In this document: positions 34,332 to 44,184 of the stretch, piece by piece
How the letters are laid out: every line of letters begins with the position of its first letter
Position numbering within the stretch: position 1 is the first letter of the stretch
DNA from: Kappaphycus alvarezii
Taxonomy: Eukaryota > Rhodophyta > Florideophyceae > Gigartinales > Solieriaceae
NCBI GenBank assembly: GCA_002205965.3
Contig: NADL03000611.1
Coordinates: 744,001-808,000, forward strand
Length of the DNA stretch: 64,000 nucleotides
Reading direction: 5' to 3'
Notes under the pieces: model-generated
Told to the model about the DNA's origin: nothing
What the model saw: the letters and a program-made list of their open reading frames with translations, nothing else
The model's database searches: none
Translations under genes and position numbers: made by a program

Positions 34332-35219
34332 ATGTCGCATGCCGACTCTTCCTCTTCTGCACAATCCGGCGCTTCCAGGCTCGTTACACTGGAAAACAAA
34401 GTTGCCGTTATCGAAGGCAAGCTTTCTGAAATCGTCAATCTCCTTACGCCTGAGTCTGGATCTGGTGCCCCCGCCGCTGCCGCCGCTTCCGCCGCTGCCG
34501 CCGCTTCCGCCGCTGCTGCCGCCGGGCCGTCTGGTGCCGCAGAGTCTACGTCCAATCTTCCGGACAGGCCCTCAGCCGCCGCTGAGGCCTTCAAAGTGGG
34601 GCAACTCCATTTTACACTGCCGCCACCTACCGCTGAACACGTCGGCGAAGCCTTCGCCGCCCGACGAGCTTACGCCGCCACCGGCAAGCTCAACAAGTTC
34701 GAGAAGCCTTCTACTGTCGCGCCGTTTCCCGCAAATCGTTTCATACCGGAACCGGAGGGACTTTTCGGAAGGATCAAGTCTGCCGATCAGAGGGACGGGT
34801 GGGAAGCCGAGGTCCTTTGGAATATCGAGAACAACTGCGAGAACGCCCTCGCCTGTGCCCATCAAGTTACGGAAGCCCTGGTTGCTAAAGACATCGACGC
34901 TGCCACTGAAGCCTTCTCCGTGCTGCATCATTTCCTTTCCGCTTCTTACAATCGTGTCCTCGAACGTGTCGACTTCTTCGCTGACTCCCTCGAATCTGGA
35001 AAATCTGAAGCGATCCTGCTTCAGAAGCATTTGCGCGAGGACGACTTCCCGTATTCGTCCGAGCTCTACCGCTCAACGAAGCAAAAATTTGCCGAGCTCC
35101 GCTCCCAAGCCTACGCCAAGGAATTCAATAAGCAGCAAGCTGCTTCTGGAGGTCGTCGTCAAAACAACCGAGGAGCTCAAAGGAACCCTGCCGCCGCTGA
35201 CAAGCCGAATCGCAAGTAA
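34332..35219 (+). CDS. Gag-like part of the YR retroelement (fossil)
   Basis: The open frame begins after A1 with MSHADSSSSAQSGAS, then a heptad-like segment (RLVTLENKVAVIEGKLSEIV), then an Ala-rich tract encoded by GCC repeats. A conserved-looking helical domain follows, with a basic Arg/Asn/Lys-rich tail. There is no zinc knuckle. Its position before the RT makes it the Gag-like protein. It is recorded here as part of an old mobile element. Confidence 0.65.
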   Translation: MSHADSSSSAQSGASRLVTLENKVAVIEGKLSEIVNLLTPESGSGAPAAAAASAAAAASAAAAAGPSGAAESTSNLPDRPSAAAEAFKVGQLHFTLPPPTAEHVGEAFAARRAYAATGKLNKFEKPSTVAPFPANRFIPEPEGLFGRIKSADQRDGWEAEVLWNIENNCENALACAHQVTEALVAKDIDAATEAFSVLHHFLSASYNRVLERVDFFADSLESGKSEAILLQKHLREDDFPYSSELYRSTKQKFAELRSQAYAKEFNKQQAASGGRRQNNRGAQRNPAAADKPNRK

Positions 35220-35230
35220 AGTGACGGCCG

Positions 35231-36900
35231 TTGCGGTCTTTTCCCTGTGGTATGACTCACGTCCTATGGCGCAACACTCAGCGCGCAGCTCCTTTCTGGT
35301 CCAAAACCCTTCATTCCTCCAACTTCCTTTTACGTGCGCTTCGATTCGGAGTGTACGAAACCCCCCTCACTACTTCCCTTTCCCGCACGAAATTCGTTCT
35401 CCCTCAAATCCCGATCGACCCCTCCGACCGGGAATTCTTCGACACTGCAATCAAGGATGCCCTACACCGTCGTACTTACGAAGAGGTACCGGTCGCTACC
35501 GCTCTCGTCCTTCACAAGCAAGGCTATCCAATCTCGAACGCCTTCGTGGCAGTGTCGGGCGAAAAGCAACGGCTGCTCGTGAACTTGTCGCGACAGTCCA
35601 CCCTGTTCCAGGACATCCCCGTCAAGATGGAAACTCTAGAAGCATTTGCTCTAGAACTCAAGCAGAACGACTGGATTTTCTCGTTCAACATTCCAAAGGG
35701 ATATCATCACTTTCGGCTGCACCCGGATATCAACAATTGGTTTCTTTTCAAGGTGGACAATCGATACTTTCGATACATTGCTTTACCGTTTGGTTGGAAG
35801 CTCTCTCCAGCCTACTTTATCAATTTCATGCGTCCTCTGGTCCAGTACGCTCGGCAGCATCTAAGACTGCGAGTCCACCCGTACATGGACGACTTCCTCG
35901 TCGCAGTAAGGAGTCGGTCACGACTCCGAAAAGCCCGTCTGCAAATCGATCGCCTCCTACAGGCATGTGGACTTCAGCGCAAGGAAGAGAAGGGGAATTG
36001 GGAGGGCCCGCAACGCATAGAGCACCTTGGCTTCGTTCTAGACTCAACTCGGATGGTTTTTGGGGTCTCAGCACGTCGTATGGAAAAACTGCGGGCATCT
36101 CGCAGCAATTATTGCGCCAGGCCCGACGGAACCGCCGCCTAGTCGACGTCCAATTGTTACGCCACTTCGCCGGAGTGGCCATCTCATGCTCCTTCGCAAT
36201 GCCGCTCGCCCGGTTCTACACACGTTCCCTGTACGACTCACTCAAGAACACGACCAACTCTGGCAAGCGCGTACGACTAATACACGCCGCAATCCGGGAT
36301 CTCAAGCACTGGCGGGATCTGAGCATCCACAAGCCAGAGAGGCCCATGTCAGCCCCATCCCCTACACTAGCGTTACACTCCGACGCCTCCACGTCAATAG
36401 GCCAAGGGGGACACTGGGTTCGGACCTCCGTCCAGGGGTCCAAGGAGTTTGGGAAGCACGGGGCCTATGGGATCCACTCCTCCGGGTCAAGCCAATCACC
36501 TGTCTCGAGCTCCGGGCAGTAACGGACAACATCCGGTCATTCGCCAAGATGCTGGCCTCCGGCACGCACCTTCGAATCTGGGAGGACAACCAAGCGGTGG
36601 TATCCATTCTGAACGCAATGACTACGAAATCTCGGCCGCTGATGCAAGAGCTCCGAGTGTTACACCGTTTATTGACTCGGTTGGGAATCTCGATCGAGTC
36701 ACGCTACTTACTGTCGGGGTTCAATCGCTTCGCAGACCGCCTTTCGAGATTGCACACGTTGGACGACTGGAGAATCAATACGGCCACCATTCAGCCGCTC
36801 CTCGAGAAATTCCCGCCTACAGTGGACCGCTTCGCGGACAATCAGAACAAGGTATGCCCCCGTTTCAACAGCGAGTTCGCGTGTCCTGGCTCCCTAGGGA
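35231..36900 (+). mobile_element. Reverse transcriptase and RNase H region of the YR retroelement (fossil)
   Basis: RT blocks are recognisable: IFSFNIPKGYHHFRLHP, FRYIALPFGWKLSPAYFINF and the active-site YMDDFLVAVRS, then KEEKGNWEGPQRIEHLGFVL. An RNase H-like part follows with LALHSDASTSIG and RIWEDNQAVVSILNAM. The LPFGWKLSPAYF wording and the single RT-RH unit resemble DIRS-type polymerases. Part of an old element; breaks are not itemised. Confidence 0.75.
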
Positions 36901-37268
36901 TAAACGCTTTGAAACAAGATTGGCGCTCGGACATCAATTTTTGGAACCCGCCTCTCAAGCTGTTACCGCTGGTGGTTACGAAAATCTGTCAGGAACGAGC
37001 CCGGGAATCCTGGTCACGCCGCATTGGCCCGCACAGCAATGATACACGCAATTGCGCCGTCTCGCTCGACCGCACATTTTCGACGCAGAAAACCTCTACC
37101 TTCCGCCGATTTGGGCTCCGAAAACCATGCCTTCGCCTCCGTGGAAAATCACCGTCTGGAAAATCTCGCAGAAGAAGCAGCCACTCTCCCGTTAGCTGTT
37201 ACGCTGCAGCAGTCTGTTCTTTCTACGGCGGGGTATGGTGAAACGGATGGGGGAGAATAATCGCGCAA

Positions 37269-38207
37269 TTGATGCATACGGCTAGGGCGCCAAACACTTG
37301 GCGTTCGAATGAGATCTTATGGAAAAAATGGAATTTATTTTGTTCTAAGGATGGTATTGATCCGCTATCTGGGAACGAAAGTGCTATTCTTCGCTATCTG
37401 AGGTGGTTGTACAACGAGGGGAACATTAGCGCGGCATCGGTTCGTAACTATCTATCGGCCGTCACAACAGCTCACTCACGAGTTGGTCGCTCCCTGGTGT
37501 TTACACCTCTTATCCAGCTAGCGATTGATGCCTATCAACAGAGTGACCGGGACCGCAAGCTGGCCACGGATCCCGCAGGTACAATGGAACGACGGGCATT
37601 GCCCAGCTCGGTGGCTCGCAAGATATTCGCTGCTGCAATCCTTGCGGCAGATTCTGACCTGGAATTTCTTCGTAACGCCTCCGCTGTCTTGGTCAGCTAT
37701 GTGTTCTTCGAACGAGGAGAGGCGGGTGTTTCATTACAACTACGTAACATTACGGTTGCTCGGGATGCAATCAACATTGCCATCGCACTCCGGAAAAACC
37801 AACAACGCGTGGCTCACACCCTCTCCTACACACGGAATTCCAATTTCGACTCAAGTGTCATTGATTTGGTGCAACGGTATGATGCAATTCGCCGCAACAA
37901 TCGCTCGGGTAGCAAATACTATTGGGCCTTACCGGGAACGCGCTTGTCCACTAGCGCACGGACAATGAAATTATGGCTCAAGTTCTGTCTCACACGTATT
38001 CAAGTTTCTCCGCCTCAACAGGTCGCATGGACCTCTCATTCGCTCAGAATGGGCGCTGCTTCCGAATGTGCGGCCATTGGAGTTCAAGAATATCGTATCT
38101 TGATTTGGGGTGACTGGTCGGCTGGACAGACGTTTCGCCAGTCATATTTGGATGCACGGGTGTTGCCATGTGATGATTCGTACTTCTTCTTCGGTCACTT
38201 GCTGTAA
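37269..38207 (+). CDS. Tyrosine recombinase of the YR retroelement (fossil)
   Basis: A 312-codon frame. The N-terminal core-binding-like part (NTWRSNEILWKKWNLFC) is followed by a catalytic domain ending SHSLRMGAASECAAIG (the HxxR box), then ILIWGDWSAGQTFRQSYLD, which carries a W/H position and the likely nucleophilic Tyr. This enzyme class joins a circular DNA intermediate into the genome and replaces the integrase of LTR elements. It lies just before B1, as in PAT-type elements. Confidence 0.75.
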   Translation: MMHTARAPNTWRSNEILWKKWNLFCSKDGIDPLSGNESAILRYLRWLYNEGNISAASVRNYLSAVTTAHSRVGRSLVFTPLIQLAIDAYQQSDRDRKLATDPAGTMERRALPSSVARKIFAAAILAADSDLEFLRNASAVLVSYVFFERGEAGVSLQLRNITVARDAINIAIALRKNQQRVAHTLSYTRNSNFDSSVIDLVQRYDAIRRNNRSGSKYYWALPGTRLSTSARTMKLWLKFCLTRIQVSPPQQVAWTSHSLRMGAASECAAIGVQEYRILIWGDWSAGQTFRQSYLDARVLPCDDSYFFFGHLL

Positions 38208-38245
38208 CCTCACTCTCGTTAGCACGTATCTCTGGTACATTTGGT

Positions 38246-38265
38246 TTTCTCTATTGTTTTAATTC
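38246..38265 (+). repeat. Split direct repeat B1
   Basis: Twenty bases directly before A2 (38266), identical to B2 at 39300-39319. The B1/A2 junction therefore joins the element's right end to its left start, as the circular-intermediate model predicts. Confidence 0.8.
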
Positions 38266-38537
38266 GGTGGAATGATTGGAAAATTATGGGTGAATATGAT
38301 AAGGGGGCTTCGACGTGGCTGTGATCCACAACTGGAAGCAAGTCACGCTGTCACGTCTGCATCTCTGTTGCATTTGCATCCATCGGACTGTAAGCCACTC
38401 GAGATATGGCCACGTTGGCAGCTTTCCGTTGCACAAGGACTTGATGTGCGATCACAACCCGTCGAACAGGTCTATATAACCGACAACTTGGAAACCTTTG
38501 GCACAACTTCTGGTCCCTCAAGTCGTCTCTTGTTCTC
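38266..38537 (+). repeat. Split direct repeat A2
   Basis: 272 bases matching A1 (33989-34260). It follows B1 without a gap. The about 760 bases after it, up to B2, are unique to the right end and hold a small open frame (38802-39131) of unknown meaning. Confidence 0.85.
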
Positions 38538-39299
38538 CCGCCTCCCTCCCTCCATTCATCCTTCATGGCCCAATCACAAGCCGTCCTTTGTTCTTGATTT
38601 ATGATGACTTTATGATGATTTTATGTTATGATTTATGATGATGCAAGTGTCACGCAAACGCAGCAACCGGTGGAAGTGTTGATTTGGTTCTGGTCAGAGG
38701 ATCAACGCGCATAGTGGTCACGGGCGTATGACCGCGCTACTCTCCTTACAACTCTTGCGACGCGAACACACCAAATCGAAAGAGTTTACCCAAGCGTACG
38801 CATGATGGAACGAATGGAACTGGACAAAAATCTCAGCGTCTGGGGAGACACGCCGATCACCTCATCCAATTCCACCATTCTATTACTCCCGGTCATTTAT
38901 CTCGGTCCTGGCAACTCACTCACCCTTTCGCTGGAACATCCTCTCCCCTTCGTGTGTCTCCCCAGGCCATCCATTGCTGGCAGCGTACGTCCACTCAAGA
39001 CAAGTAAGGTTGGCACCAAACGGAAGCTCTCACACTACACCCCTTTGGGGTACCATCCCCGGAAGAAGCGCCCCGCGCCTATAGCCGCTGTACAGCAGCA
39101 TCCGGAGATTCGAGCGATCAAGCATTTTTAACCCTGCCTTCACCAGTTCGGTCTTGAGCAAACGTCCAACAAAAAGGTTCAAATCAGTCCCAACTACTGG
39201 AGCAAGTAAGCTGCATAAGTTATCCCTGTTTGCTGTAATGCGTACTTGTTTAGTTATCCCTGTTGCTGTTAGCTATTTGCTTTGATGAAGTGTTATGTG

Positions 39300-39319
39300 T
39301 TTCTCTATTGTTTTAATTC
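39300..39319 (+). repeat. Split direct repeat B2 (right end of the YR element)
   Basis: Identical to B1 over 20 bases, then followed by ACTATATAACGAAC, which belongs to the Harbinger host element. This defines the right boundary. Confidence 0.75.
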
Positions 39320-39371
39320 ACTATATAACGAACGATATCTGGGGCGAATAGCTATGCAAATGTTCCGGGTT

Positions 39372-40151
39372 TCAAAACTTGTCCACCAGCCGTTCCAATA
39401 TAGATCGAGCTTTCTGCAGTTCGTCGTTGCATATCTTTAGTTCCGATATAAGTGACGCATTAGTTTCTTTTTGCTTGGCAATAAAGTCCGCCAGAAGCGC
39501 ATCCCTGGAGAGCTTAATCCGTTTACGGCTGCTAGATTCTGGTAGTTCTGTGGCATGGCTTCCCTTGTCAGTAGAATACTGCGCAGGTCGATCAAAAAGG
39601 GCTTTCCCATTCTCCAATTCGTGCATTTGCTCGAAGTATTCTGGCTTATCATATCGATCTTCGTCATCTCCATCTCTTCCAGATTGTCTTAGCTTGGTAA
39701 TGAATGTTGCGTATTATTGCTTAATGCGGGTAAAATTTTTTCTGCCACCCTTTTGCAGTGCGTTTTATCTGGCGTTCTTTCTCGGCTAGCTTCACAGCCT
39801 CTGTGAAAACATCTTTGAGGATTTTTTCTGAGCTCTTCTGTCGCCGTAACCAGCCTGCTTCATCATGTGAAATAATATAAGAACTGTATCATGGTCGTAG
39901 TGCTGACTGTCGGAGGTAGGCCGTATTGCAGTGGGGGACGCACTATTTGGTCCGATGTTTCCTTCAGGAGATAGGACGGAGGGTGTGGACGTTGACGCTG
40001 GTTGTGCTGTAACCATAAACGTCTGGGGAGAACTGGTGCTTTCCGTTGCTGTTTGAGATGGCGCATGCGGCTGAGTGGTAATATTGGATGTCGTCTGAGC
40101 CATATTTTGTAGTGCTTGTATGGAAAATGTGAGGCATAAAGCGATGGACAA
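39372..40151 (-). pseudogene. Harbinger Myb-like partner protein, broken
   Basis: Read on the minus strand: a Ser/Thr/Pro/Gln-rich leader from about 40103 (MAQTTSNITTQPHAPSQ), then a trihelix/Myb-like domain. YDHDTVLILFHMMKQAGYGD and LAEKERQIKRTAKGWQKKF precede FITKLRQSGRDGDDEDRYDK and PEYFEQMHELENGKAL, the usual end of Harbinger Myb-like domains. A coiled coil follows at the C-terminus (LISELKICNDELQKARSILE). Frame changes lie near 39800 and between about 39700 and 39730, with a stop near 39700. In the family this protein binds the subterminal DNA and imports the transposase into the nucleus. Here it is convergent with the transposase gene. Confidence 0.75.
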
Positions 40152-40356
40152 AAGGGAGCAGTCCTGGGAACGTTGCTTTATAGTTGGTGGCGTCTTGTCA
40201 TTTGGCGCGGCCGGAAAGAAGTTATGTCTTGTCTACTGGGAGTTTCTACATTACGGCGGGCATTGGGTCGTTAGATGAAGAATGTCCGATGGACAATTCG
40301 CTCGAAAAAAGTGTCCCTGCCCGAGTTGTCTCAATTCATATGTAGAAAGGGCTTTA

Positions 40357-41300
40357 GAACGCTGCCGAATTGTATCTTGTAATAAAGTAAACCTGATCAA
40401 TGAACACCATTAGTCACCTTGACTACAGTACTAAGCGATCTGTCTGGAAGTCTGTCCAGTGGACAGTGTTCATTGCATGTTCAAGCCTAAGAAGTTTGCC
40501 AGTTCGGTGCACCTGCATCCGCACTACATCGATTTTTAACTCCAAAGTCAGGACATTTTTTGCATTCAGGTTTTACATTTTTGGGCCAATAATGCAAACT
40601 CTGAATGCAAAAAATCCATTCCAATGTAATTTTAAATTTAGATTGTTGATTGTGTTAGTTTCGACAGCAATGAATTTTCCATTGCCTTGAACCACTTTGT
40701 TGGTTTTAGTCATCATCTCCATTACAGAACATAAACCCCTCCTTTTTTCCCATTTTAAATTTTTGAAACATGGTTTTGTATTGGTAATCTCAGATGTAAG
40801 AGAAGTCCTATTTCTTTCTCGTAATTCTGAAATCACCAAAGCAAAAAAGGTTTTATTGGTTGGCAACGTTCTCAGACCTTGGAGCAATCAGTGTCCAAAA
40901 TTTGTGCAAAATGCAAGGCAGAAACGGGAAAAATTAATGCAATTTTCGGGTACATTACCTGCACAAGTGTTAGCGCAACACAATCTTCGCGCCACAGGCC
41001 CTCCACAAACTTTCTCACATCTTTGTGAAAGCCGCATTAGCAGTAATTTTTTGGCGTTGCTTTTCGATTCAAGCAGGAGAGAGGAAAAGTGGTGCCTCGG
41101 GAAAAGTATTCCTCGGTGAAGTCATGTTTCAGCCACGCGGTCAAGTAAACATGAATGAGAGTTAAATGCAAACAGTTGGAACCAGTTTGAATTAATCGGC
41201 AATAGCGATTGGTCAGTATTGCGTGGAAATTATTGCTCGCACATTTTAATGGGTGCAACCTCGTTAAAATTGACACGTTTATCTTTACAAAGTATTCGCA
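40357..41300. other. Spacer right of Harbinger with a 14-base inverted repeat
   Basis: TTTTTTGCATTCAG at 40556-40569 and CTGAATGCAAAAAA at 40601-40614 form a perfect stem with a 31-base loop. Open frames at 40573-40887 (-) and 40697-41119 (+) overlap each other. The plus one has a plausible composition but no motif. I cannot support a gene. Confidence 0.35.
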
Positions 41301-41324
41301 CCGCTCACCGCCGGGCGCAATGCA

Positions 41325-41460
41325 ATACTGTACAGTACAACGTAAAGTGCTGTACGACGGCATGTTGCGCTGTACAGTACTGTACAGTACTGTACAATAC
41401 TGGCTGTGCAGTTGTGTACAGTGCAATAACGTGGTGTACTGTACAGTACTGTACGCCACA
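41325..41460. repeat. Cluster of GTACAGTACTGTAC palindromes
   Basis: Within 135 bases there are repeated self-complementary blocks: ATACTGTACAGTACAAC, GCTGTACAGTACTGTACAGT and GTACTGTACAGTACTGTACG. Because each block is its own reverse complement, all the open frames over it on both strands (Tyr/Cys/Thr/Val/Leu-rich) are by-products. It lies left of the host-gene island. Confidence 0.75.
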
Positions 41461-42172
41461 ACAGTCGACTTTGCATCTCGAGAATGGGTAGGGTGCGTTT
41501 GGGATTGTACCGTAGATTTTCGAGTTTGAACTACAGTAGTCCTGTATTCAAATCATAAAGTATTGACCAGTCATATCTGTACACGTTGTTCTGGTGGTTG
41601 GAGTGGATTTCCCTGAAGTTGTCATTTGACCTGCTCAATTTGATGTTGCAGTAAAGATTTGTTGACATTCCAGCCGCCTGCAAAAAGAACTGTACAGTGC
41701 ATATTCATCAGAGCCCGACGACTCAAAAACCATACATACTGTCTGCTTTCTTTCGTCAAAGTCAAATTGATACTGTACGCAATCAAACGAATCGCAGGCC
41801 CTACTCTCAGTCATCTACAGTAACCTCTCGTCACCGACCATCTCCTCGCGGAAACAAAGACTCTTGCTTTCTCAAATTGTTTCCCCCTACGCACCCCTAC
41901 GCTCCCCGCCGCCGTCTTTCCTCCTTCCGTTTTCCCTTGCGCAATGCCACTGCCGCCCCCCCACCACTGCTCCCCCTCTTCCCAATCCCAACCCATGTCC
42001 CCCCTCGGCACACTCCCCACCCTCCGACCTATCGCTCTCCTCTGACGATGTTAAACACCCTTCCACGCAACTCACTCATTCCCCTCTTCCCACCCCGACA
42101 TCCCCCGTCGCCACTTCACTAACCCCATCATCACCATCAAACTCAACTTCATCCCCTACAAACTCAGACGCA

Positions 42173-42829
42173 ATGTCATCGGGCGGGGAGTCACGTTCGG
42201 CGAGTGAAACCTATTTCGAAGGCGTCACTGACGTCGTTCACGATGATCCAGACACGTGGAACCCATTACCGAGGAAAGACGCAGAAAGGACTTATGAAAG
42301 CGAGGACAGCGAACACGCAGCATTGACAGCAGATGACGAGAGCGATGACAATGGTCCACCGGACAGCGCATGGGGAGATGGTACTGGCAGGGGGGCTGTC
42401 GTCATATTGGACGATGATGACGACGACGAAGCGGCCAGGAAGGATACGAGGAGCAGGAGAAGGGAAAGAGGCGGCAGCATTGAACGAGAGGTGGTGGCAA
42501 TATTGGAGGGCAGGGGGAGACACCGTAGGGAGTATTCAGAATGGGCGATGGAGGCCGATGAGATTTTGTCATTGGAGGAATTGGAAGTAGAGGCAGATGA
42601 GGTGACCCGAATGTTGGAGAAACTTGATCAAAAACAGGACGGCGCTTTGGTGAGAGCGGTACCATTGACAGGGGGAGCAGCCCAGGAAAGTAAGAGAAAT
42701 GCAGAGCTTAGGGAAAGATTGCAGCGGGTATTACAAGGGCTGGCAGCCGTTCAAATGGTGACTGCGGATAGGGCGGCCGAGGCAGCGGAGAGAGGAAGCG
42801 ATGGGCAGTGGGGGAGGTGGCAAAGTTGA
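42173..42829 (+). CDS. Hypothetical acidic coiled-coil protein
   Basis: Not recognised. From the ATG at 42173: a Ser/acidic leader (MSSGGESRSASETYFEGVTD), a run of Asp (VVILDDDDDDEAARKD, about residues 77-92), an Arg-rich segment (TRSRRRERGGSIEREV), then a long helical region likely to form a coiled coil (ILSLEELEVEADEVTRMLEK to the end). The same frame is open back to 41864, but that part is Pro/Ser-rich from a CT-rich tract that rarely makes stops, so the internal ATG is preferred. It would give 218 residues. Composition suggests a nuclear or scaffold protein; this is only a guess. It is the first gene of the island and convergent with the next one. Confidence 0.55.
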   Translation: MSSGGESRSASETYFEGVTDVVHDDPDTWNPLPRKDAERTYESEDSEHAALTADDESDDNGPPDSAWGDGTGRGAVVILDDDDDDEAARKDTRSRRRERGGSIEREVVAILEGRGRHRREYSEWAMEADEILSLEELEVEADEVTRMLEKLDQKQDGALVRAVPLTGGAAQESKRNAELRERLQRVLQGLAAVQMVTADRAAEAAERGSDGQWGRWQS

Positions 42830-43094
42830 GAATCACGCTGGATCATTTGGCGAGGCTGGTGCTGGAGCGAGCATATCAGGTGATGGAAAGTGCAGAGAGG
42901 CGTAGGTAGAGACCAGAGGGATTTTGCTGCAAGCTTAATGTGTTTTTTTTCCTTGCGACACGGTACGACTCATCCATGTGTGCATAATTCGGGCAGTGAA
43001 TGGATGTGACATTACAACTTTAACTCAGTAAAACCAAAGCGGACATGAATGGGGTTAGACGGATTTGTCATCGAGTAGTGAAAGAGAAGGGGCG

Positions 43095-44085
43095 CTATGT
43101 GCAAAGCCCGTCATCCAATTCAAGCATCGGGGCGCACGAGTTACTTGCGTCTCTTCGACTTTCTCTCACCTGATGGACCATGGGGTTCTTCCTTGGTCTC
43201 TTCTCTCCTCTTATCTCTGCTAAATCACTCAAGGCCTCTGCCTCATCGACCTGCAAATGCAACTTGATCTTTTGCTTATCCGTGGTCCCCCTCCTTCTCT
43301 TGCCAGTCCCGTTCCTCTCCCTCTCCTTTTCTCTCTCTCGCTCCAACTCTGCCAGAATTCCATGTTCCTCCAACAAACTTCTGACCATGCCTGGATTATT
43401 CTTGCCTCCCCCCCAGGTCATGGGATCTGCAGCGGCAGTATCAGCTCCTCCACCCCTTCCCCTCAAAGACATCTCATGTCTGCGATTCCAACCCAATCCC
43501 CATTACTCCCCCACCTCCCGCATCATCCCTCACAAAGCCATACCTCAACTCTTCAACACTCTTTTCCCTGTCCATATTCTCAGCAACCATCTTGATACAC
43601 AAGAGACGCCTGGCCCTCCAAAAGTCCTCCAACACCATAGACACGCCTCTCTGAAACATATCCCAGACGGCCGTCTCACAAAACAAGAGCTTTCGTTCAG
43701 CATCGTAAACACGAGCATGCCTGACTTTCTCCAACTTCAAACAGCCCTCTCGATACGCATCCAAACCACCGGAGATAGGAACATTAACCTTGGTGACATT
43801 GTTGTCGTGAATATTGGTATCGGCATGATTGCCATTCATAGCCATATGACTTGTAGCGGTAGTACTGGGTGCACGATACTTGCCTGATTTATCACGTGGG
43901 GGTGGTGGATGCTTTGATTGTGTACGAGGTGGTGGTGGGGGACGGGAAGTGGGAAGGGTGGGAGTGGCGGCAGGGCGGTGATGTGGTTTGGAGTCACGGC
44001 GAGCGGAGGAGGCGGAAGTTTGAGGTGGGGGGGCTGCGGACACGGCGACTGAGGCATGGGAGTCGGGCATTTGAAATAAGAACAA
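43095..44085 (-). CDS. Hypothetical protein with a probable 64-base intron
   Basis: Not recognised. The first part (44085 to about 43544) has a Pro/Ala/Thr-rich leader, then a folded-looking segment (LDAYREGCLKLEKVRHARVY, FCETAVWDMFQRGVSMVLED, REKSVEELR). The second part (about 43479 to 43095) is charged and helical (SLLEEHGILAELEREREKER, KIKLHLQVDEAEALSDLAEI). The two are in different frames. A GTATGG...CGCAG segment at 43543-43480 (64 bases) is a possible intron: removing it joins EELR to HEMSLRGRGG in frame and gives about 308 residues. The alternative is a one-base error. A second Met at 44070 could be the start. Function unknown. Confidence 0.5.
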
Positions 44086-44128
44086 GACCGGTTAGGAAGG
44101 GGTGTGATGTGATGTGAGAAAGAGGGAT

Positions 44129-44184
44129 GGGGGGGGGGGGGGGGAATGGAGGAAATGGTAGTGGAGGGACGGCGGGGGGGGGGG
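44129..44184 (+). promoter_or_regulatory. Poly-G tracts in the shared upstream region
   Basis: Runs of 16 G (44129-44144) and 11 G (44174-44184) sit within a G-rich region, about 43900-44340, directly upstream of the minus-strand gene's start. Such tracts can form G-quadruplexes and are prone to length error. They fall between divergent genes, so a promoter role is possible but unproven. Confidence 0.4.

Larger units (their letters stand above)
33989..39319 (+). mobile_element. Tyrosine-recombinase retroelement (PAT/DIRS-like) nested in Harbinger
   Basis: A 5.33 kb element with split direct repeats in the A1 - genes - B1 A2 ... B2 arrangement of PAT/Ngaro-type elements. Parts: a gag-like region (about 34.3-35.2 kb), reverse transcriptase with a YMDD box (about 35.2-36.1 kb), RNase H (about 36.3-36.9 kb) and a tyrosine recombinase (37269-38207). 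The A repeats differ at about 6 of 272 positions by eye, so it is much younger than the Copia fossil. It looks nearly whole, with perhaps two or three breaks. No target duplication is expected for this class and none is seen. Confidence 0.85.
32602..40353 (+). mobile_element. PIF/Harbinger DNA transposon, split by a nested YR retroelement
   Basis: The left end starts GGCCCTTTCTATA. The right end, read on the other strand, starts AGCCCTTTCTACA. Both are flanked by TTA (32599-32601 and 40354-40356), the three-base target duplication typical of PIF/Harbinger. Inside are a plus-strand DDE transposase at the left and a minus-strand Myb-like partner gene at the right, the standard two-gene content. 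The 5.3 kb between them is a different element (33989-39319). Without it the transposon is about 2.4 kb. Each gene has only a few lesions, so it is a moderately young copy. Confidence 0.88.

Noticed and set aside
34441-34530. GCC-repeat as an independent microsatellite locus
   Set aside because: It is the Ala-rich tract inside the Gag-like frame of the retroelement.
34339-36522. Single 727-codon plus-strand frame
   Set aside because: Over most of its length it is a Ser/Pro/Arg-rich shadow of the Gag-like and RT frames. Only its end overlaps an RNase H-like segment.
33989-38537. LTR pair of a gypsy element
   Set aside because: The repeats lack TG...CA ends, the gene set ends in a tyrosine recombinase rather than a DDE integrase, and B1/B2 show split-repeat structure.
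41209-41529. Tyr/Cys/Val-rich open frames on both strands
   Set aside because: They are translations of GTACAGTAC palindromes, which read alike on both strands.
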